A DNA stretch of 64,000 nt from Sulfuricella denitrificans skB26 (lineage in GTDB: Bacteria; Pseudomonadota; Gammaproteobacteria; Burkholderiales; Sulfuricellaceae). How positions within the stretch are numbered: position 1 is the stretch's first letter; each line of letters begins with the position of its first letter. The stretch lies in assembly GCF_000297055.2 (NCBI RefSeq), contig NC_022357.1, positions 2,758,501 through 2,822,500 of the forward strand, in the 5' to 3' direction. This document shows, one piece after another, positions 7,237 to 18,284 of this stretch. The notes beneath the pieces are model-generated. The model was not told the origin of the DNA. It did not search any database and worked only from the letters and a program-made list of their open reading frames with translations. A program made the position numbers and the translations under genes.

Positions 7237-7818
7237 ATGAGCAAAATACGGATAAAAACCAACTGGTTCAAGAAAGATGGGCTACCGAAGGATCCTGCGG
7301 AAACTGCTTCTGTTCTGGCCATGATACTGTGGCGTCTGGCAGACAAGTTCACCATAAATCTGTCAAAAGCAGATTACGACATCATCACGCCTGAACGCGG
7401 GTTTGTCCTGATGGCCGAGTTCCTCGCTTTCGAAGTGCAGTACGCCGATCGCCTTGCTTACAATCGCATCGATGACGCAACGCGCACTGGCTTCATCCAG
7501 GCGCTGGCCAAGCGATTATCCGAAATGATGGAAGAAAACATTCTCGCAATCGCGCCGAATAACGACGAAGGTTACAATTACAAAGCTGGCTTCATCGACC
7601 TGCTCAACCGTCGTCTGGTGGATTACGCCACCTTCGACCTGATTGACGAAAAACCCGGATTCGCCACGTTGCGCTACCTTGGCAACTGCATCCGCGAAGT
7701 CATGGACAAGCGTGACCAGCCGTGGATCATCGACCAGATCATGGACATCGAATCGCCGGAAGCGGTCGAGACCATCAAAAAAACGATGCAGGGCCTGCTG
7801 GAAACCGAGGAAGAGTAA
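7237..7818 (+). CDS. Conserved-looking protein of unknown function downstream of the rhodanese
   Basis: The start is the ATG at 7237 (MSKIRIKTNWFKKDG), with AGGAG six bases upstream, inside the end of the rhodanese gene. It is a 193-residue, mostly helical, acidic soluble protein, without cysteine motifs except one internal GNCIREV. It has no signal peptide or membrane segment. I do not recognise the family. Tight spacing after the sulfurtransferase ties it to the plus-strand sulfur operon, of which it is the last gene; ppdK lies convergent 69 bases later. Confidence 0.85.
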   Translation: MSKIRIKTNWFKKDGLPKDPAETASVLAMILWRLADKFTINLSKADYDIITPERGFVLMAEFLAFEVQYADRLAYNRIDDATRTGFIQALAKRLSEMMEENILAIAPNNDEGYNYKAGFIDLLNRRLVDYATFDLIDEKPGFATLRYLGNCIREVMDKRDQPWIIDQIMDIESPEAVETIKKTMQGLLETEEE

Positions 7819-7887
7819 TCCCCCTCCACCCCAAGTAAAAACATCTCCCATCCTATCTGGGATGAGGCGTCATTTATTATGACTGAC

Positions 7888-10680
7888 TCAGCTCGGATCC
7901 TGATACTCCCCCTCCAGCAGCTTGGCTTGTGCTGCAGCCAGACGCGCGATCGGCACGCGCGGGCCTGAACAGGACACGTAGCTGAGGCCGATGTGGTGAC
8001 AGAAGTGGATTGATCCAGGATGTCCGCCATGCTCGCCGCAGATTCCCACCTTGAGATCAGGGTTGGTCTGACGCCCCCTCTCAACCCCCATCTTCATCAG
8101 CTGTCCCACTCCTTTAATGTCCAGCACTTCGAACGGGTTGTCCTGAAGAATACCCGTCTCGTTATAGGCTGGCAGGAACTTGTTTTCGGCATCCTCGCGA
8201 CTGAAGGAAAAAACGGCCTGGGTCAAGTCGTTGGTGCCGAACGAAAAAAATTCCGCTGTCTCCGCCATGCGCCCTGCGCGCACACAGGCTCGCACCACTT
8301 CGAGCATGCTGCCGAACTTGAATTTCACGTTGATGCCATGGGTCAGTTCAACCACCTTGTGGATCCGCTGAACGTAACTGTGGATGCGCTTCAGTTCTTC
8401 CACCGTGGCCACCTGCGGCACCATAATTTCAGGATATATCTCGACCCCTTCCTTGGCGCATAGGGCGGCGGCTTCGAGGATCGCCTGGATCTGCATCGTA
8501 TAGATTTCCGGGTAGGTGATCCCCAGTCTCACGCCACGGTGCCCCAGCATTGGATTGACTTCCGCCAGGGCGCGCACTTTCTTCAGGATCGTTTCCTTTT
8601 TGCTGATCACATCCTCTTCCAGGTGCGATTCCTTGAAGGTATGCAATCCGCCCATCAGCTTCAGAAGCCCGTCGGAGTATTGCTGATAGAGTTTCGGATT
8701 AAGCAGCTTGAGGGTGTCCGGCAGCTCCTCCAAGCCCTTGATAGTGTCGCGCAGCTGGTGCAGGTGAGCGATTTCCAGCTCAAGCTGCGCTGCGGTGGGA
8801 AGGAATTCATGCATCGGCGGGTCGAGCAGTCGCACCGTCACCGGCAACCCCTTCATCGCCTTGAAGATGCCCTTGAAGTCAGAACGCTGAATCGGCAGCA
8901 GACGATCGAGCGCAGCCTGCCGCTGCTCCGGAGTTTCCGCCAGGATCATTTCCTGCACGATAGGCAGGCGGTCGGTGCCGTTGAACATCCGCTCGGTTCG
9001 GCACAAACCAATGCCCATGGCACCAAAACCGCGCGCCTTGGCGGCAGCCTCCGGCGTGTCGGCATTCGCCAGCACCTTGAGACGCGCCACTTCATCTGCC
9101 CAGGCGAGCAGGGTGGACATTTCCCCGGAGAACTCGGCCTCTACGGTCGGCACTTCGCCGGCGTAGACATGGCCGGTGCCGCCGTCGATGGTGATAATGT
9201 CACCCTCATGCAGCGTGGTTTCACCGATCTGGGCACTGCGCAATTTGTCGTTGATCACGATCTGCTCGCAGCCGGAAACACAGGGCTTGCCCATACCGCG
9301 CGCCACCACTGCCGCGTGCGAGGTCTTGCCGCCGCGGCTGGTGAGGATGCCCTGTGCCTGGAAGAAGCCGTGGATGTCTTCCGGCTTGGTTTCCTCGCGC
9401 ACCAGAATGATTTTTTCGCCCGCACGACCGCGAATTTCAGCACTATCTGCATCGAATACAATCTTGCCCGAAGCCGCGCCAGGCGAAGCCGGCAGGCCTT
9501 GTGCCAACGATTTCCCATGGAAATCGGGAGAAAGCTGCGGCACCAGCAACTGCTCCAGCATCGCCGGCTCAGTGCGCAGCAGAGCGCGCTCCTTGCTGAT
9601 CAGACCTTCATGAAACATTTCCACCGAGGTACGCACCATGGCTCTGGCGTTCATCTTGCCGTTGCGAGTTTGCAGGCAATAGAGCGTTCCTTTCTCGATG
9701 GTAAACTCGAAATCCTGCACTTCGTGGTAATGCGACTCCAGGCGGTTATGCAATTCCATCAACTGATTGTAGATATCCGGCATTTCGTCGGCCATCTCGG
9801 CGATCGGCTTGGGTGTGCGTATACCCGCCACCACATCCTCACCTTGCGCGTTGGTAAGGTATTCACCGTAGATAAGATTTTCGCCGGTACCGGGGTTACG
9901 GGTAAAGCCCACACCTGTTCCTGAATCGTTGCCCATGTTGCCGAACACCATGGTACAGACGTTGACTGCAGTGCCATCAGCCTGGTCTTTAGTAATCCTG
10001 AACTGCTTGCGATAGTCCACCGCGCGCTTGCCCGACCAGGAGCGAAAAACTGCCCCCACCGATATTTCCAATTGCTCGTACGGATCTTGGGGGAAAGGCT
10101 TGCCGCTATGGCGCTCGACGATGGCAAGAAACTCTTCGGCCAGCGCCTTGAGGTGCGCGGCAGTCAGGTCCACATCCAGCGGTGCACCGTATTTTCTCTT
10201 GATCGCTGCCATCCGTTCATCGAAATGTTCGTCGCTGATGCCCAGCGCAATCTTGCCAAACAGTTGAATGAAGCGACGGTAGGCATCGTAAGCAAAACGC
10301 TCGTTGCCGGTCTGCCGGATCAGACCCGGCAACGATAACTCATTGAGACCGAGGTTGAGGATGGTGTCCATCATCCCCGGCATCGACATCGCCGAACCGG
10401 AACGCACGGACACCAGCAGGGGATTTTCGCCGCTACCGAAGCCCTTGCCGGTCTTCTTTTCCAGCGCCTGCATGCTGTTCCTGATCTCATCCATCAGCCC
10501 TTCCGGCAGCTGATTCTTCTCCAGATAAGCCAGACAGGCCTCGGTGGTGATGGTAAAACCCGGCGGCACATTCAGCCCGATTTGCGTCATCTCACACAGA
10601 TTGGCGCCCTTGCCGCCCAGCAGCATCTTGTTTTTTCCGTCGCCTTCTTCAAATGCGTAGATATATTTTTTTCCGCTCAT
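7888..10680 (-). CDS. ppdK: Pyruvate, phosphate dikinase
   Basis: A 930-residue protein of full PPDK length. It interconverts pyruvate + ATP + Pi with PEP + AMP + PPi. The N-terminal ATP-grasp region begins KYIYAFEEGDGKNKMLLGGKG. The swivelling phosphohistidine domain has LTSRGGKTSHAAVVARGMGKPCVSG, where the His of TSHAA is phosphorylated. The C-terminal PEP/pyruvate TIM barrel has GICGEHGGHPGSIHFCHHIG. AAGGGG precedes the ATG. It is monocistronic between convergent and divergent neighbours. In an autotroph it probably serves PEP supply for gluconeogenesis or pyrophosphate-linked glycolysis; that role is inference. Confidence 0.96.
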   Translation of the reverse strand: MSGKKYIYAFEEGDGKNKMLLGGKGANLCEMTQIGLNVPPGFTITTEACLAYLEKNQLPEGLMDEIRNSMQALEKKTGKGFGSGENPLLVSVRSGSAMSMPGMMDTILNLGLNELSLPGLIRQTGNERFAYDAYRRFIQLFGKIALGISDEHFDERMAAIKRKYGAPLDVDLTAAHLKALAEEFLAIVERHSGKPFPQDPYEQLEISVGAVFRSWSGKRAVDYRKQFRITKDQADGTAVNVCTMVFGNMGNDSGTGVGFTRNPGTGENLIYGEYLTNAQGEDVVAGIRTPKPIAEMADEMPDIYNQLMELHNRLESHYHEVQDFEFTIEKGTLYCLQTRNGKMNARAMVRTSVEMFHEGLISKERALLRTEPAMLEQLLVPQLSPDFHGKSLAQGLPASPGAASGKIVFDADSAEIRGRAGEKIILVREETKPEDIHGFFQAQGILTSRGGKTSHAAVVARGMGKPCVSGCEQIVINDKLRSAQIGETTLHEGDIITIDGGTGHVYAGEVPTVEAEFSGEMSTLLAWADEVARLKVLANADTPEAAAKARGFGAMGIGLCRTERMFNGTDRLPIVQEMILAETPEQRQAALDRLLPIQRSDFKGIFKAMKGLPVTVRLLDPPMHEFLPTAAQLELEIAHLHQLRDTIKGLEELPDTLKLLNPKLYQQYSDGLLKLMGGLHTFKESHLEEDVISKKETILKKVRALAEVNPMLGHRGVRLGITYPEIYTMQIQAILEAAALCAKEGVEIYPEIMVPQVATVEELKRIHSYVQRIHKVVELTHGINVKFKFGSMLEVVRACVRAGRMAETAEFFSFGTNDLTQAVFSFSREDAENKFLPAYNETGILQDNPFEVLDIKGVGQLMKMGVERGRQTNPDLKVGICGEHGGHPGSIHFCHHIGLSYVSCSGPRVPIARLAAAQAKLLEGEYQDPS

Positions 10681-11210
10681 GGCCGACGCCCCTTAAATTT
10701 TTATGGGAATATTGACGAAATAAATGATATCACGGGCACAATAAAAAATGCGTCCCGCAAAAGAACCTTAACAAATTCGTATCAAGAACATGATCGAAAC
10801 ACAACAAGATCCCGTGATCATGAATAACACTTTTATTATATTATTCAATAAATAATAAGCATACAGGGAAGCACACTCACATCAATATTTATCTAACTCA
10901 TTTATATAACATATCTTTCTGTTAACCGACGTGTCGGAGGCTTACTCCAAAGCGATTCCCTTCCGGAACGTACCGCGCCCCATGAATGAAATAGACCTCG
11001 TGCCAATTGCCGCACGCACAGAAACGGGAACGCCTCTGTATTTATAGCGCAGCCTGGATAAACATTTGTTGTTAAGGAGTTTCAGGTTGATTGTTGCAGC
11101 GCAAGTATCATAAGCTCGGCCGTATCCTATAATCAGGCATGAGAAATTCGCCTTCGCGAGCCCGTACCGCACCGTCAAGAGAAACCAAAAATCGCCGCCA
11201 GGAGGCAGTC
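10681..11210. other. Intergenic region between ppdK and the pentapeptide-repeat gene
   Basis: About 530 bases between divergent genes. The part at 10720-10930 is markedly AT-rich, with runs such as TTTATTATATTATTCAATAAATAATAAG. No reading frame here has convincing codon structure or a recognisable product. It presumably holds the ppdK promoter and that of the downstream gene; I see no clear repeat or RNA structure. Confidence 0.5.
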
Positions 11211-11966
11211 ATGACTTTCAAACCTTTACAGATGGCTCTATTTACCCTGGGGCTTGGCTCTATCTCAGTAGCGGCGGGGCCAATCTCCGATCGCTGCGCC
11301 AATCTTGTTCCCGCCGCCGACCTCTCAGCTTGCAACCTCTCCGGCCGTGCCCTTACCGGAATCGATCTTTCAGGTGCAAAACTTGAAAATGCCAATCTTC
11401 GCGGAACTCGACTTGACGGTGCCGATCTGCGCGGCGCCAATCTGAAATGGGCAAACCTCAGTCGTGCCAGACTGCGCAATGCGGATCTCAGGGAAGCGGA
11501 TCTATTCCATGCCACTTTTGATGAGGCGGATATGAGTGGTGCACGCGTCAACAAAGCCTACCTTTTCGGTGCCAACCTGATTAACACCCGTGCAGCCGGC
11601 GCAGACTTCTCCGGCGCCTATCTCAAAGACGTACTCATGGAAGGAATTGACCTGTCGGGTGGTTCACTGGCGGATACCTACATGCTTCGTGGCGTAATGA
11701 CCGGGGGACGATTCGTGAACACCAACTTCTCCCGCGCTGAAATGACCGGGGCAGGAGCAGAAGATTGTGACTTTACCAATGCCGACTTCTCAGGAACCCG
11801 CCTCCTGGGCGCATCGTTACGCGGCAGCCTGTTCAAGAACTCCAAGCTGAAGGACGCCGACTTCTCCAACGCAGATCTGTTCAATACCGTCTTCGATGGC
11901 GTCGACGACCTGCCTCCGTCTTTAATGGAGGCAGTTGCCAGCCGACTCGGCTTCAAGCCGGAATGA
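11211..11966 (+). CDS. Exported pentapeptide-repeat protein
   Basis: The start is the ATG at 11211, with AGGAGG at 11200-11205. This gives 251 residues beginning with a signal peptide (MTFKPLQMALFTLGLGSISVAAG). The mature part is almost entirely A(D/N)LxX-type pentapeptide repeats, for example GANLKWANLSRARLRNADLR and GADLRGAN, which fold into a right-handed quadrilateral beta helix. Repeats are less regular after residue 150. Cytoplasmic members such as Qnr mimic DNA and protect gyrase, but the signal peptide points to a periplasmic role here, so I do not propose topoisomerase protection despite the adjacent parC/parE. The function is unknown. Confidence 0.88.
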   Translation: MTFKPLQMALFTLGLGSISVAAGPISDRCANLVPAADLSACNLSGRALTGIDLSGAKLENANLRGTRLDGADLRGANLKWANLSRARLRNADLREADLFHATFDEADMSGARVNKAYLFGANLINTRAAGADFSGAYLKDVLMEGIDLSGGSLADTYMLRGVMTGGRFVNTNFSRAEMTGAGAEDCDFTNADFSGTRLLGASLRGSLFKNSKLKDADFSNADLFNTVFDGVDDLPPSLMEAVASRLGFKPE

Positions 11967-11973
11967 CGGGAAA

Positions 11974-14367
11974 TTAGCTCGAAACCTTGGACGTATGCAG
12001 CGCCTCGATCTTCAGGTTGACCGGCTTGCCTTTGCGCGCACGCTTAGCCACCTCGAACTGTGGCACCTCATCGATCGTGCGGCCCCTCCTGACGCCCTTC
12101 AGCATTAGCGTATCCTCAAAAACGCCAACGAGCTTCAGGCTATCGCCCTTCTCCAGACCCATCAGAATCACTCCGCGGCCCTTCGGCATTTGCTTGACCT
12201 CGCCCAGAGGAAACACCAGCAGCTTATCGCTGCTCGACACGCAAGCTACGTAACGTGGGACACCTTTTTGCATCTTGACCGGAGGCAATACCTGCTCTCC
12301 TTCCTCCAGCGTCATCAACAGCTTGCCGCCCTTCTGGCGCGAAGCCATGTCGGCGATTGTGGCGACAAAACCGTATCCGCCGGAATTCGACAGCAGCACC
12401 TGGTCTTCCTGTTGCCCGGTCATCATGCTGACGATCTTCGTACCGGGCTGCAGGCCCACCACAGAACCCGCGGGCACGCCGTCGCCTTTGCCTCCGGGAA
12501 TCTGCGAAGCCGTGATGGTATAGGCGCGTCCGTCCGAGCCGAGCAGGAGCACCGCATCGGGAGAGCGGCACTCGATCGCGACAAACAGCTTGTCTCCCTC
12601 CTTGAAGGAAAGCGTGGCCAGGTCGATGCCGTGCCCCTGGCGCTGGCGCAGCCAGCCCTTCTCGGACAGGATGACGGTCACCGGTTCATCCAGTACGGCG
12701 GCTTCGGACAGCGAAGCGCGCCTTTCCGGCTGGATCAGGGTGCGCCGGTCGTCGCCAAATTTCTTGGTATCCTCACGAATCTCCCTGGCAACCAGGGATT
12801 TCATCCGGGCAGGGCTGGCCAGCAAGGATTCCAGCTTGCTACGTTCCTTCATCAGCTCGGCAATTTCCTGCTCGATCTTGATACCTTCCAGGCGCGACAA
12901 CTGGCGCAGGCGGATTTCCAGAATGTCGTCGGCCTGCCGCTCTGACAATGAATAGCGGGCGATCAAGGCGGGCTTCGGCTCGTCGGACTCACGAATCAGC
13001 CGGATCACCTCGTCGATGTTCAGGAAAACGATGTGCCGCCCTTCCAGGATATGGACGCGGTCATTGACCTTGCCGAGGCGGTGGCCGAGACGCTTTTCCA
13101 CCGTCGCAATTCTGAACTGGCACCATTCCGAGAAAATCGTAAACAGCGATTTCTGCATCGGGTTGCCATCCAGCCCAACCTGGACAAGGTTAAACGAGAC
13201 CGTGGTTTCCAGGCTGGTGTAGGCGAGCAGGGTACGGGCGAATTCGTCGCGGTCGATGCGCGAGCTCTTCGGCCCGAACACGATGCGCACCGACTGCTCC
13301 TTGTCCGATTCGTCACGTGCCGTATCGAGCAGCGAGAGCAGTAAAGTCTTGGTCTGCATCTGCCCTTGATCGACGGCCTTCTTGCCGAGCTTGGGCTGCG
13401 GGTTGGTCAGCGTTTCGATTTCCGACAGCACTTTAGCCGCCGAAGCACCTGGCGGCAACTCCGTGATCACCAGCTGCCATTGCCCGCGTGCCATCTCCTC
13501 GAAGACATAGCGCGCGCGCACCGCGATCGAGCCGCGGCCGCTGGTGTAGGCATTGCGGATTTCCTGCGGGCTGGAAAGGATCTGACCGCCGCCGGGGAAA
13601 TCCGGGCCAGGGATCATGTCCAGCATCTGCGCTTCGGTAAATGAAGGCGACTCGATCATCGTCGCCGCCACCTCGCACACCTCGCGCAGGTTATGCGGTG
13701 GCACCTCGGTGGCGATTCCGACACCGATGCCGGATGCGCCGTTGAGCAGCAGGAAAGGCAGGCGCGCCGGCAACACCACAGGTTCCTCGAAAGAGCCATC
13801 GTAGTTCTGGCGGAAGGCGACCGTACCGTGATCCAGTTCGCCCAGCAAAAGCTGCGCGATCGGTGTCAGCCGCACCTCGGTATATCGCATCGCTGCGGCC
13901 GAATCGCCGTCCAGGCTGCCGAAGTTGCCCTGACCGTCGATCAGCGGATAGCGTAGCGAGAAATCCTGCGCCATCCGCACTGCCGCCTCATACACCGCAC
14001 TGTCGCCGTGCGGGTGGTACTTACCGATCACGTCGCCGACGATGCGCGCCGATTTCTTGTGCGGCTTGTCCCACTCGTTGCCCATCTCGCGCATGGCATA
14101 GAGAATGCGTCGCTGCACCGGCTTCTGGCCGTCGCGCACATCGGGAATGGCACGCGACTTGGACACCGCCATCGCATAGGCGAGATAGGCAGCCTTGGCA
14201 TAGTCCGCCAGATCGTCCTGTGGTGGTTCGGCAGCAGGGGGTTCAGGTGGCGACTCAGGCGGCTCTGGGGGGTGTCCGGCTAGCGCCATATCTTCATCCG
14301 GCAACACTTCCAGTTGTTCGAAAAGATCGGGGGTATTGATATCGATTACGTCTTTCATCTTACTCAT
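11974..14367 (-). CDS. parC: DNA topoisomerase IV subunit A
   Basis: A 797-residue type IIA topoisomerase A subunit. It cuts and rejoins DNA to unlink daughter chromosomes. The segment [26 protein letters not shown] is the conserved N-terminal motif (quinolone-resistance region), and the catalytic tyrosine is in [12 protein letters not shown]. The beta-pinwheel C-terminal domain is shorter than in GyrA and lacks the GyrA box, supporting ParC. The acidic, proline-rich N-terminal extension (about 45 residues with repeated PEPP) is unusual. The start overlaps the parE end by eight bases, so the two are one operon. Confidence 0.93.
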   Translation of the reverse strand: MSKMKDVIDINTPDLFEQLEVLPDEDMALAGHPPEPPESPPEPPAAEPPQDDLADYAKAAYLAYAMAVSKSRAIPDVRDGQKPVQRRILYAMREMGNEWDKPHKKSARIVGDVIGKYHPHGDSAVYEAAVRMAQDFSLRYPLIDGQGNFGSLDGDSAAAMRYTEVRLTPIAQLLLGELDHGTVAFRQNYDGSFEEPVVLPARLPFLLLNGASGIGVGIATEVPPHNLREVCEVAATMIESPSFTEAQMLDMIPGPDFPGGGQILSSPQEIRNAYTSGRGSIAVRARYVFEEMARGQWQLVITELPPGASAAKVLSEIETLTNPQPKLGKKAVDQGQMQTKTLLLSLLDTARDESDKEQSVRIVFGPKSSRIDRDEFARTLLAYTSLETTVSFNLVQVGLDGNPMQKSLFTIFSEWCQFRIATVEKRLGHRLGKVNDRVHILEGRHIVFLNIDEVIRLIRESDEPKPALIARYSLSERQADDILEIRLRQLSRLEGIKIEQEIAELMKERSKLESLLASPARMKSLVAREIREDTKKFGDDRRTLIQPERRASLSEAAVLDEPVTVILSEKGWLRQRQGHGIDLATLSFKEGDKLFVAIECRSPDAVLLLGSDGRAYTITASQIPGGKGDGVPAGSVVGLQPGTKIVSMMTGQQEDQVLLSNSGGYGFVATIADMASRQKGGKLLMTLEEGEQVLPPVKMQKGVPRYVACVSSSDKLLVFPLGEVKQMPKGRGVILMGLEKGDSLKLVGVFEDTLMLKGVRRGRTIDEVPQFEVAKRARKGKPVNLKIEALHTSKVSS

Positions 14368-16330
14368 CCGCCTCCACCAGATGTCCCGCTTCTTCCATCC
14401 ATGCTCGCCTTGAAGCGGCCTCGGATTTGGCCATCAGCTTGTTGAAAACTTCCCGGACGTAGCCGGTGAAATCGTCCGTGCGCAAAGTCAGCAGGCGACG
14501 CGCATCGGGGTTGAGGGTGGTCTCCCACAACTGCACCGGGTTCATTTCCCCCAGACCCTTGAAGCGCGAGACTTGCCACGCGCCCTCACGCACCTTGTCG
14601 GCGCGCAGGCGGTCGAGCGTGCCTTCCAGTTCGCCATCGTCGAGGCAGTAAAACTTGCGCGCCGGCTTGTTCTTGCCCTGCGCCGGCACGTCCACCCGGT
14701 ACAGTGGCGGCTGCGCGACGCACACCCGTCCGGCGCGGATCAGGGCGGGGAAGTGGCGGTAGAACAGGGTCAGCAGCAGAACCTGGATATGGCTCCCGTC
14801 CACGTCCGCGTCGGCCAGGATGATGACACGGGCGTAGCGCAGGTTGGACATGTCCGGGGTGTCATCCGGCGCGTGCGGGTCAACGCCGAGCGCCACGGCG
14901 ATGTTGTGGATTTCGTTGTTGGCGTAGATACGATCAGCTTCGTGCTCCCAGGTATTGAGCACCTTACCCCGCAGGGGCAGGATGGCCTGGGTGTCCTTGT
15001 TGCGGCCCTGCTTGGCGGAGCCGCCGGCGGAGTCGCCTTCGACCAGGAACAGTTCGCGCTCTTCCAGGTTGTCGGACTGGCAGTCGGCCAGCTTGCCCGG
15101 CAGTACGGCAACGCCGGAGGACTTGCGCTTTTCGATCTTCTGCCCGGCACGCTGGCGCGTCTGCGCCGCCCTGATCGAGAATTCGGCGATCTTTTTTGCC
15201 TGTTCCTGGTGTTCGTTGAGCCACAGTTCGAGCGGGTCACGCACCATGGCGTTCACCAGACGCAGTGCATCCCTCGATGATAGCCGTTCCTTGGTTTGCC
15301 CCTGGAATTGCGGGTCCAGCATCTTGGTCGAAAGCACGAACGAAATGCGGCTGAACACATCGTCGGCGGTAAGCTTGACGCCCTTTGGCAGCAGGCTGTG
15401 ATGGTCGATGTAGCTCTTCACTGCGTTGAAGATGCCGTCGCGCAGACCCGCTTCATGGGTGCCACCGGATGGCGTATGAATCAGGTTGACGTAAGACTCG
15501 CGCACAATCGGCCCATCCTCGGTCCAAGCCACCACCCACTCCGCCCCCTCGCCTTCGGCGAAGGTATCGTGCGAAGCCGGCGCGTACTTGGAGAATTTCC
15601 AGAACAACCCGTCAATCAGGTATTCAGCCAGTTGCGACCTGAGGTAATCGGAAAGTCCGTCCTGGTAAACCCACTCCTTTTCGTCCTTGATCAGTCCGTT
15701 CTTGTCCTCGATCTCCAGCCTGACTCGCACGCCGGGCAGCAGCACCGCCTTGGCCTTCAGCACCCGCTCCAGTTGCTGCGGCGGAATCTCGGCGCTGTCG
15801 AAATACTGCGCATCCGGCCACACCCGGACCGAGGTGCCGGAGGCGCGCTTGGGCGCACTACAGACCAGCGCCAGCGGTTCGACCACGTCGCCGCCGGTAA
15901 ACGCCATTCGATGGACTCCGCCCTCTCGGGTGACCGTTACTTCCAGCCGTAGCGACAATGCATTGGTGACAGAAACTCCGACACCGTGCAGCCCGCCGGA
16001 AAATTGATAGGCCCCGCCGGCCTTCTTGTCGAACTTGCCGCCCGCGTGCAGCCGGGTAAAGACCACCTCGACCGTAGGCACCCCCTCTTCGGGGTGAATG
16101 CCGACCGGGATGCCGCGGCCATCGTCCGTGACCGAAACCGACCCATCACCATGCAGCCGCACCGTAACAACCTTGGCGAAACCGGCCAGCGCCTCGTCGG
16201 CCGAGTTGTCGACCACCTCGGTAATGATATGCAGCGGATTGTCAGTGCGCGTATACATCCCCGGCCGCTGCTTCACCGGCTCCAACCCGCGCAGGACGCG
16301 GATGGAAGAATCTGAATAGGTCTTGCTCAT
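14360..16330 (-). CDS. parE: DNA topoisomerase IV subunit B
   Basis: A 656-residue GHKL ATPase subunit. ATP-binding motifs seen are [29 protein letters not shown] and [15 protein letters not shown]. The TOPRIM domain starts at [21 protein letters not shown] and has the acidic triad DADVDGSHI. The length fits ParE rather than the longer GyrB. ATP binding closes the N-gate and drives strand passage with ParC. The gene is followed by parC with an eight-base overlap; its promoter should lie in the 139 bases after 16330. Confidence 0.95.
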   Translation of the reverse strand: MSKTYSDSSIRVLRGLEPVKQRPGMYTRTDNPLHIITEVVDNSADEALAGFAKVVTVRLHGDGSVSVTDDGRGIPVGIHPEEGVPTVEVVFTRLHAGGKFDKKAGGAYQFSGGLHGVGVSVTNALSLRLEVTVTREGGVHRMAFTGGDVVEPLALVCSAPKRASGTSVRVWPDAQYFDSAEIPPQQLERVLKAKAVLLPGVRVRLEIEDKNGLIKDEKEWVYQDGLSDYLRSQLAEYLIDGLFWKFSKYAPASHDTFAEGEGAEWVVAWTEDGPIVRESYVNLIHTPSGGTHEAGLRDGIFNAVKSYIDHHSLLPKGVKLTADDVFSRISFVLSTKMLDPQFQGQTKERLSSRDALRLVNAMVRDPLELWLNEHQEQAKKIAEFSIRAAQTRQRAGQKIEKRKSSGVAVLPGKLADCQSDNLEERELFLVEGDSAGGSAKQGRNKDTQAILPLRGKVLNTWEHEADRIYANNEIHNIAVALGVDPHAPDDTPDMSNLRYARVIILADADVDGSHIQVLLLTLFYRHFPALIRAGRVCVAQPPLYRVDVPAQGKNKPARKFYCLDDGELEGTLDRLRADKVREGAWQVSRFKGLGEMNPVQLWETTLNPDARRLLTLRTDDFTGYVREVFNKLMAKSEAASRRAWMEEAGHLVEADE

Positions 16331-16469
16331 AATTCCTGTGTATCCCTAAACCGGCAGAGCCGGAACCCAATAAAGTGATGCGCGATGCGACATGGAATGA
16401 GTAACAGCGTGGCGCACCAGGTTTTTCCCATCATCCATTACTCTTTACCCATCCCGATGCCTTGATGGT

Positions 16470-18101
16470 TCAAAGCCTGAAGCGGGCAACCTCATCCTGC
16501 AGGGCATGGGTCATGGCCTGGATGCCTCGGCATGCCTCGGCGGTTTGCCCTATCGTCGCGCTGCTTTCGGAAGCCATCTGGGCGATATGCTCGATCCGGA
16601 TAGCGACCGTGCCGGTTATTTCGCTTTCTTCGCGGGTAGCGTGAGCAATCTGCTGGATCATTTCCACCACGCATTTTACGCTGGCAGTGATCTGGTTGAT
16701 TGCCTCGTCGGCCTGATGCGCCATCGCAACGCCTTCCTCGGCCTGCTCCCCGCCTTTCCCCATGGTGGTGACCGCACTCGAGATTTCCGACTGAATGGCG
16801 CCGATCATATTCGATATCTCGGACGTGGCGTTGGTGGTTCGTTCGGCCAGCTTGCGCACTTCATCCGCCACGACCGCAAATCCGCGCCCCTGCTCACCCG
16901 CCCGCGCCGCTTCGATGGCGGCGTTCAGCGCGAGCAGGTTGGTCTGGTCGGCAATATCCTTGATCACCCCGACGATCTTCCCTATCTGGTCGGAGCGGTG
17001 GCCGAGGGATTCGATCATTGCCTCCGATTCGTTCACCGTCCGGGATATCGCCTGGATGCCATTCACGGCGGCATTCACGACATCGTGTCCCTTGTCTGCC
17101 ATGGCGCTGGCCTCATGCGCCGCTTCTGAAATCGATTTCGCCTTCTCCGCGACTTCCTTGACCATCGTATTCAGGCCCTCGATAGCAGTGGCCGCGTTTG
17201 CCGCCTGCTCGGTTTGACTATTGGCGAGGGCAGCGATTTGCTCCGCGGCGTTAGACTGCGTTTCGGCGGCGCAGGTGACCTGGTTGGCAGAATTGCGGAT
17301 CGTGCCAATGATGGAAGAAAAATCCGCGGCCATCTGGTTGAATGCCTGGGCCACCTCGCCCAACTCGTCCTGACCCACCAGGTTGGCGCGCGCGGTCAGG
17401 TCACCGGCAGACAGTCTTTTCGCCGAATCCGCCAGGGTGGAAACCCCACGATTCACCGAGCGAGTGATTACCAGGCCAATCAAAATTGTCAGCGCGAGCC
17501 CCACGACGATGCTTGCAATAGACGCTATCCGAATGGTTTTTCCGACGGCCAGGGCGCGCTCGTATTCGTTTTTGGCGGCGTCCACCTGATGCTGGATCAG
17601 CGCATCGATGCCCTCCGACGCCTTCGCATAGGCCGGGTCCATGACCTCCTTGCGCAGCTTGTCGGCTTCGGTAAATTTCTCCGCTTGCAGCAGGTCAATG
17701 GTGGGCATGACGCCATTCATCCCGAAATTCAGACGTTCCTTGATGAAAGCGGCCAGCAGCTTTTTCTCTTCTTCGGACATCTGGCGCGCATTGTAAGGTT
17801 TCAGAATATTTTCTATCAAGAAAATATTCCTGCTCACCTTGTCGGCATGCGCCATAACTTCGAATCCATCCGTCTCCTGCCGGGCGGAAAGCAGCTCGAT
17901 GCGGATCTGCATCTGATTACTGCGGATCTCGTTGAGCTGGTTGATCGCCACCAGGCGATCGTTATAAACGCTCAGCAGGGCGTTGTTGGAATTGTTGATT
18001 CCCAGCAATCCCGTCAGCCCGATTCCACCGAGCAGAGCCGAGACAAAAATGATTAGAACGGTCAGTTTGGTTCGGATTTTCATGTCGTTCAAAAAACTCA
18101 T
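16470..18101 (-). CDS. Methyl-accepting chemotaxis protein
   Basis: A 543-residue transmembrane chemoreceptor. It has a first membrane segment at about 14-32, a periplasmic four-helix-bundle-type sensor of about 150 residues, and a second segment at about 190-212 ([20 protein letters not shown]). A HAMP domain follows, then a long signalling coiled coil. The CheA/CheW-binding tip reads [24 protein letters not shown]. No C-terminal CheR-docking pentapeptide is seen. The ligand cannot be inferred. It stands alone, with no che genes beside it. Confidence 0.93.
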   Translation of the reverse strand: MSFLNDMKIRTKLTVLIIFVSALLGGIGLTGLLGINNSNNALLSVYNDRLVAINQLNEIRSNQMQIRIELLSARQETDGFEVMAHADKVSRNIFLIENILKPYNARQMSEEEKKLLAAFIKERLNFGMNGVMPTIDLLQAEKFTEADKLRKEVMDPAYAKASEGIDALIQHQVDAAKNEYERALAVGKTIRIASIASIVVGLALTILIGLVITRSVNRGVSTLADSAKRLSAGDLTARANLVGQDELGEVAQAFNQMAADFSSIIGTIRNSANQVTCAAETQSNAAEQIAALANSQTEQAANAATAIEGLNTMVKEVAEKAKSISEAAHEASAMADKGHDVVNAAVNGIQAISRTVNESEAMIESLGHRSDQIGKIVGVIKDIADQTNLLALNAAIEAARAGEQGRGFAVVADEVRKLAERTTNATSEISNMIGAIQSEISSAVTTMGKGGEQAEEGVAMAHQADEAINQITASVKCVVEMIQQIAHATREESEITGTVAIRIEHIAQMASESSATIGQTAEACRGIQAMTHALQDEVARFRL

Positions 18102-18284
18102 GCAGCCCCTCCTCAGGGTGTTTCACTAACCTTGGCGGAAAATATTCTGGATATTGTATAAATTAACGTTGCGGCATCCTGCCTTGAACCGGATGGTAAC
18201 CTCTGTCGGCCCAGCTTGCCAGTCCGGCAGCAGGATTACCCCATTTCCTTTGCGCCAGGGCTACAATGAGTCTTTTTGTATTGA

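Noticed and set aside
10942-11178. A possible 78-residue gene between ppdK and the pentapeptide-repeat gene
   Set aside because: Irregular composition, no ribosome site and no motif; it lies in the promoter region.
11211-11966. A Qnr-like topoisomerase-protecting role for the pentapeptide-repeat protein beside parC/parE
   Set aside because: It has a signal peptide, so it should be exported, and Qnr-type proteins act in the cytoplasm.
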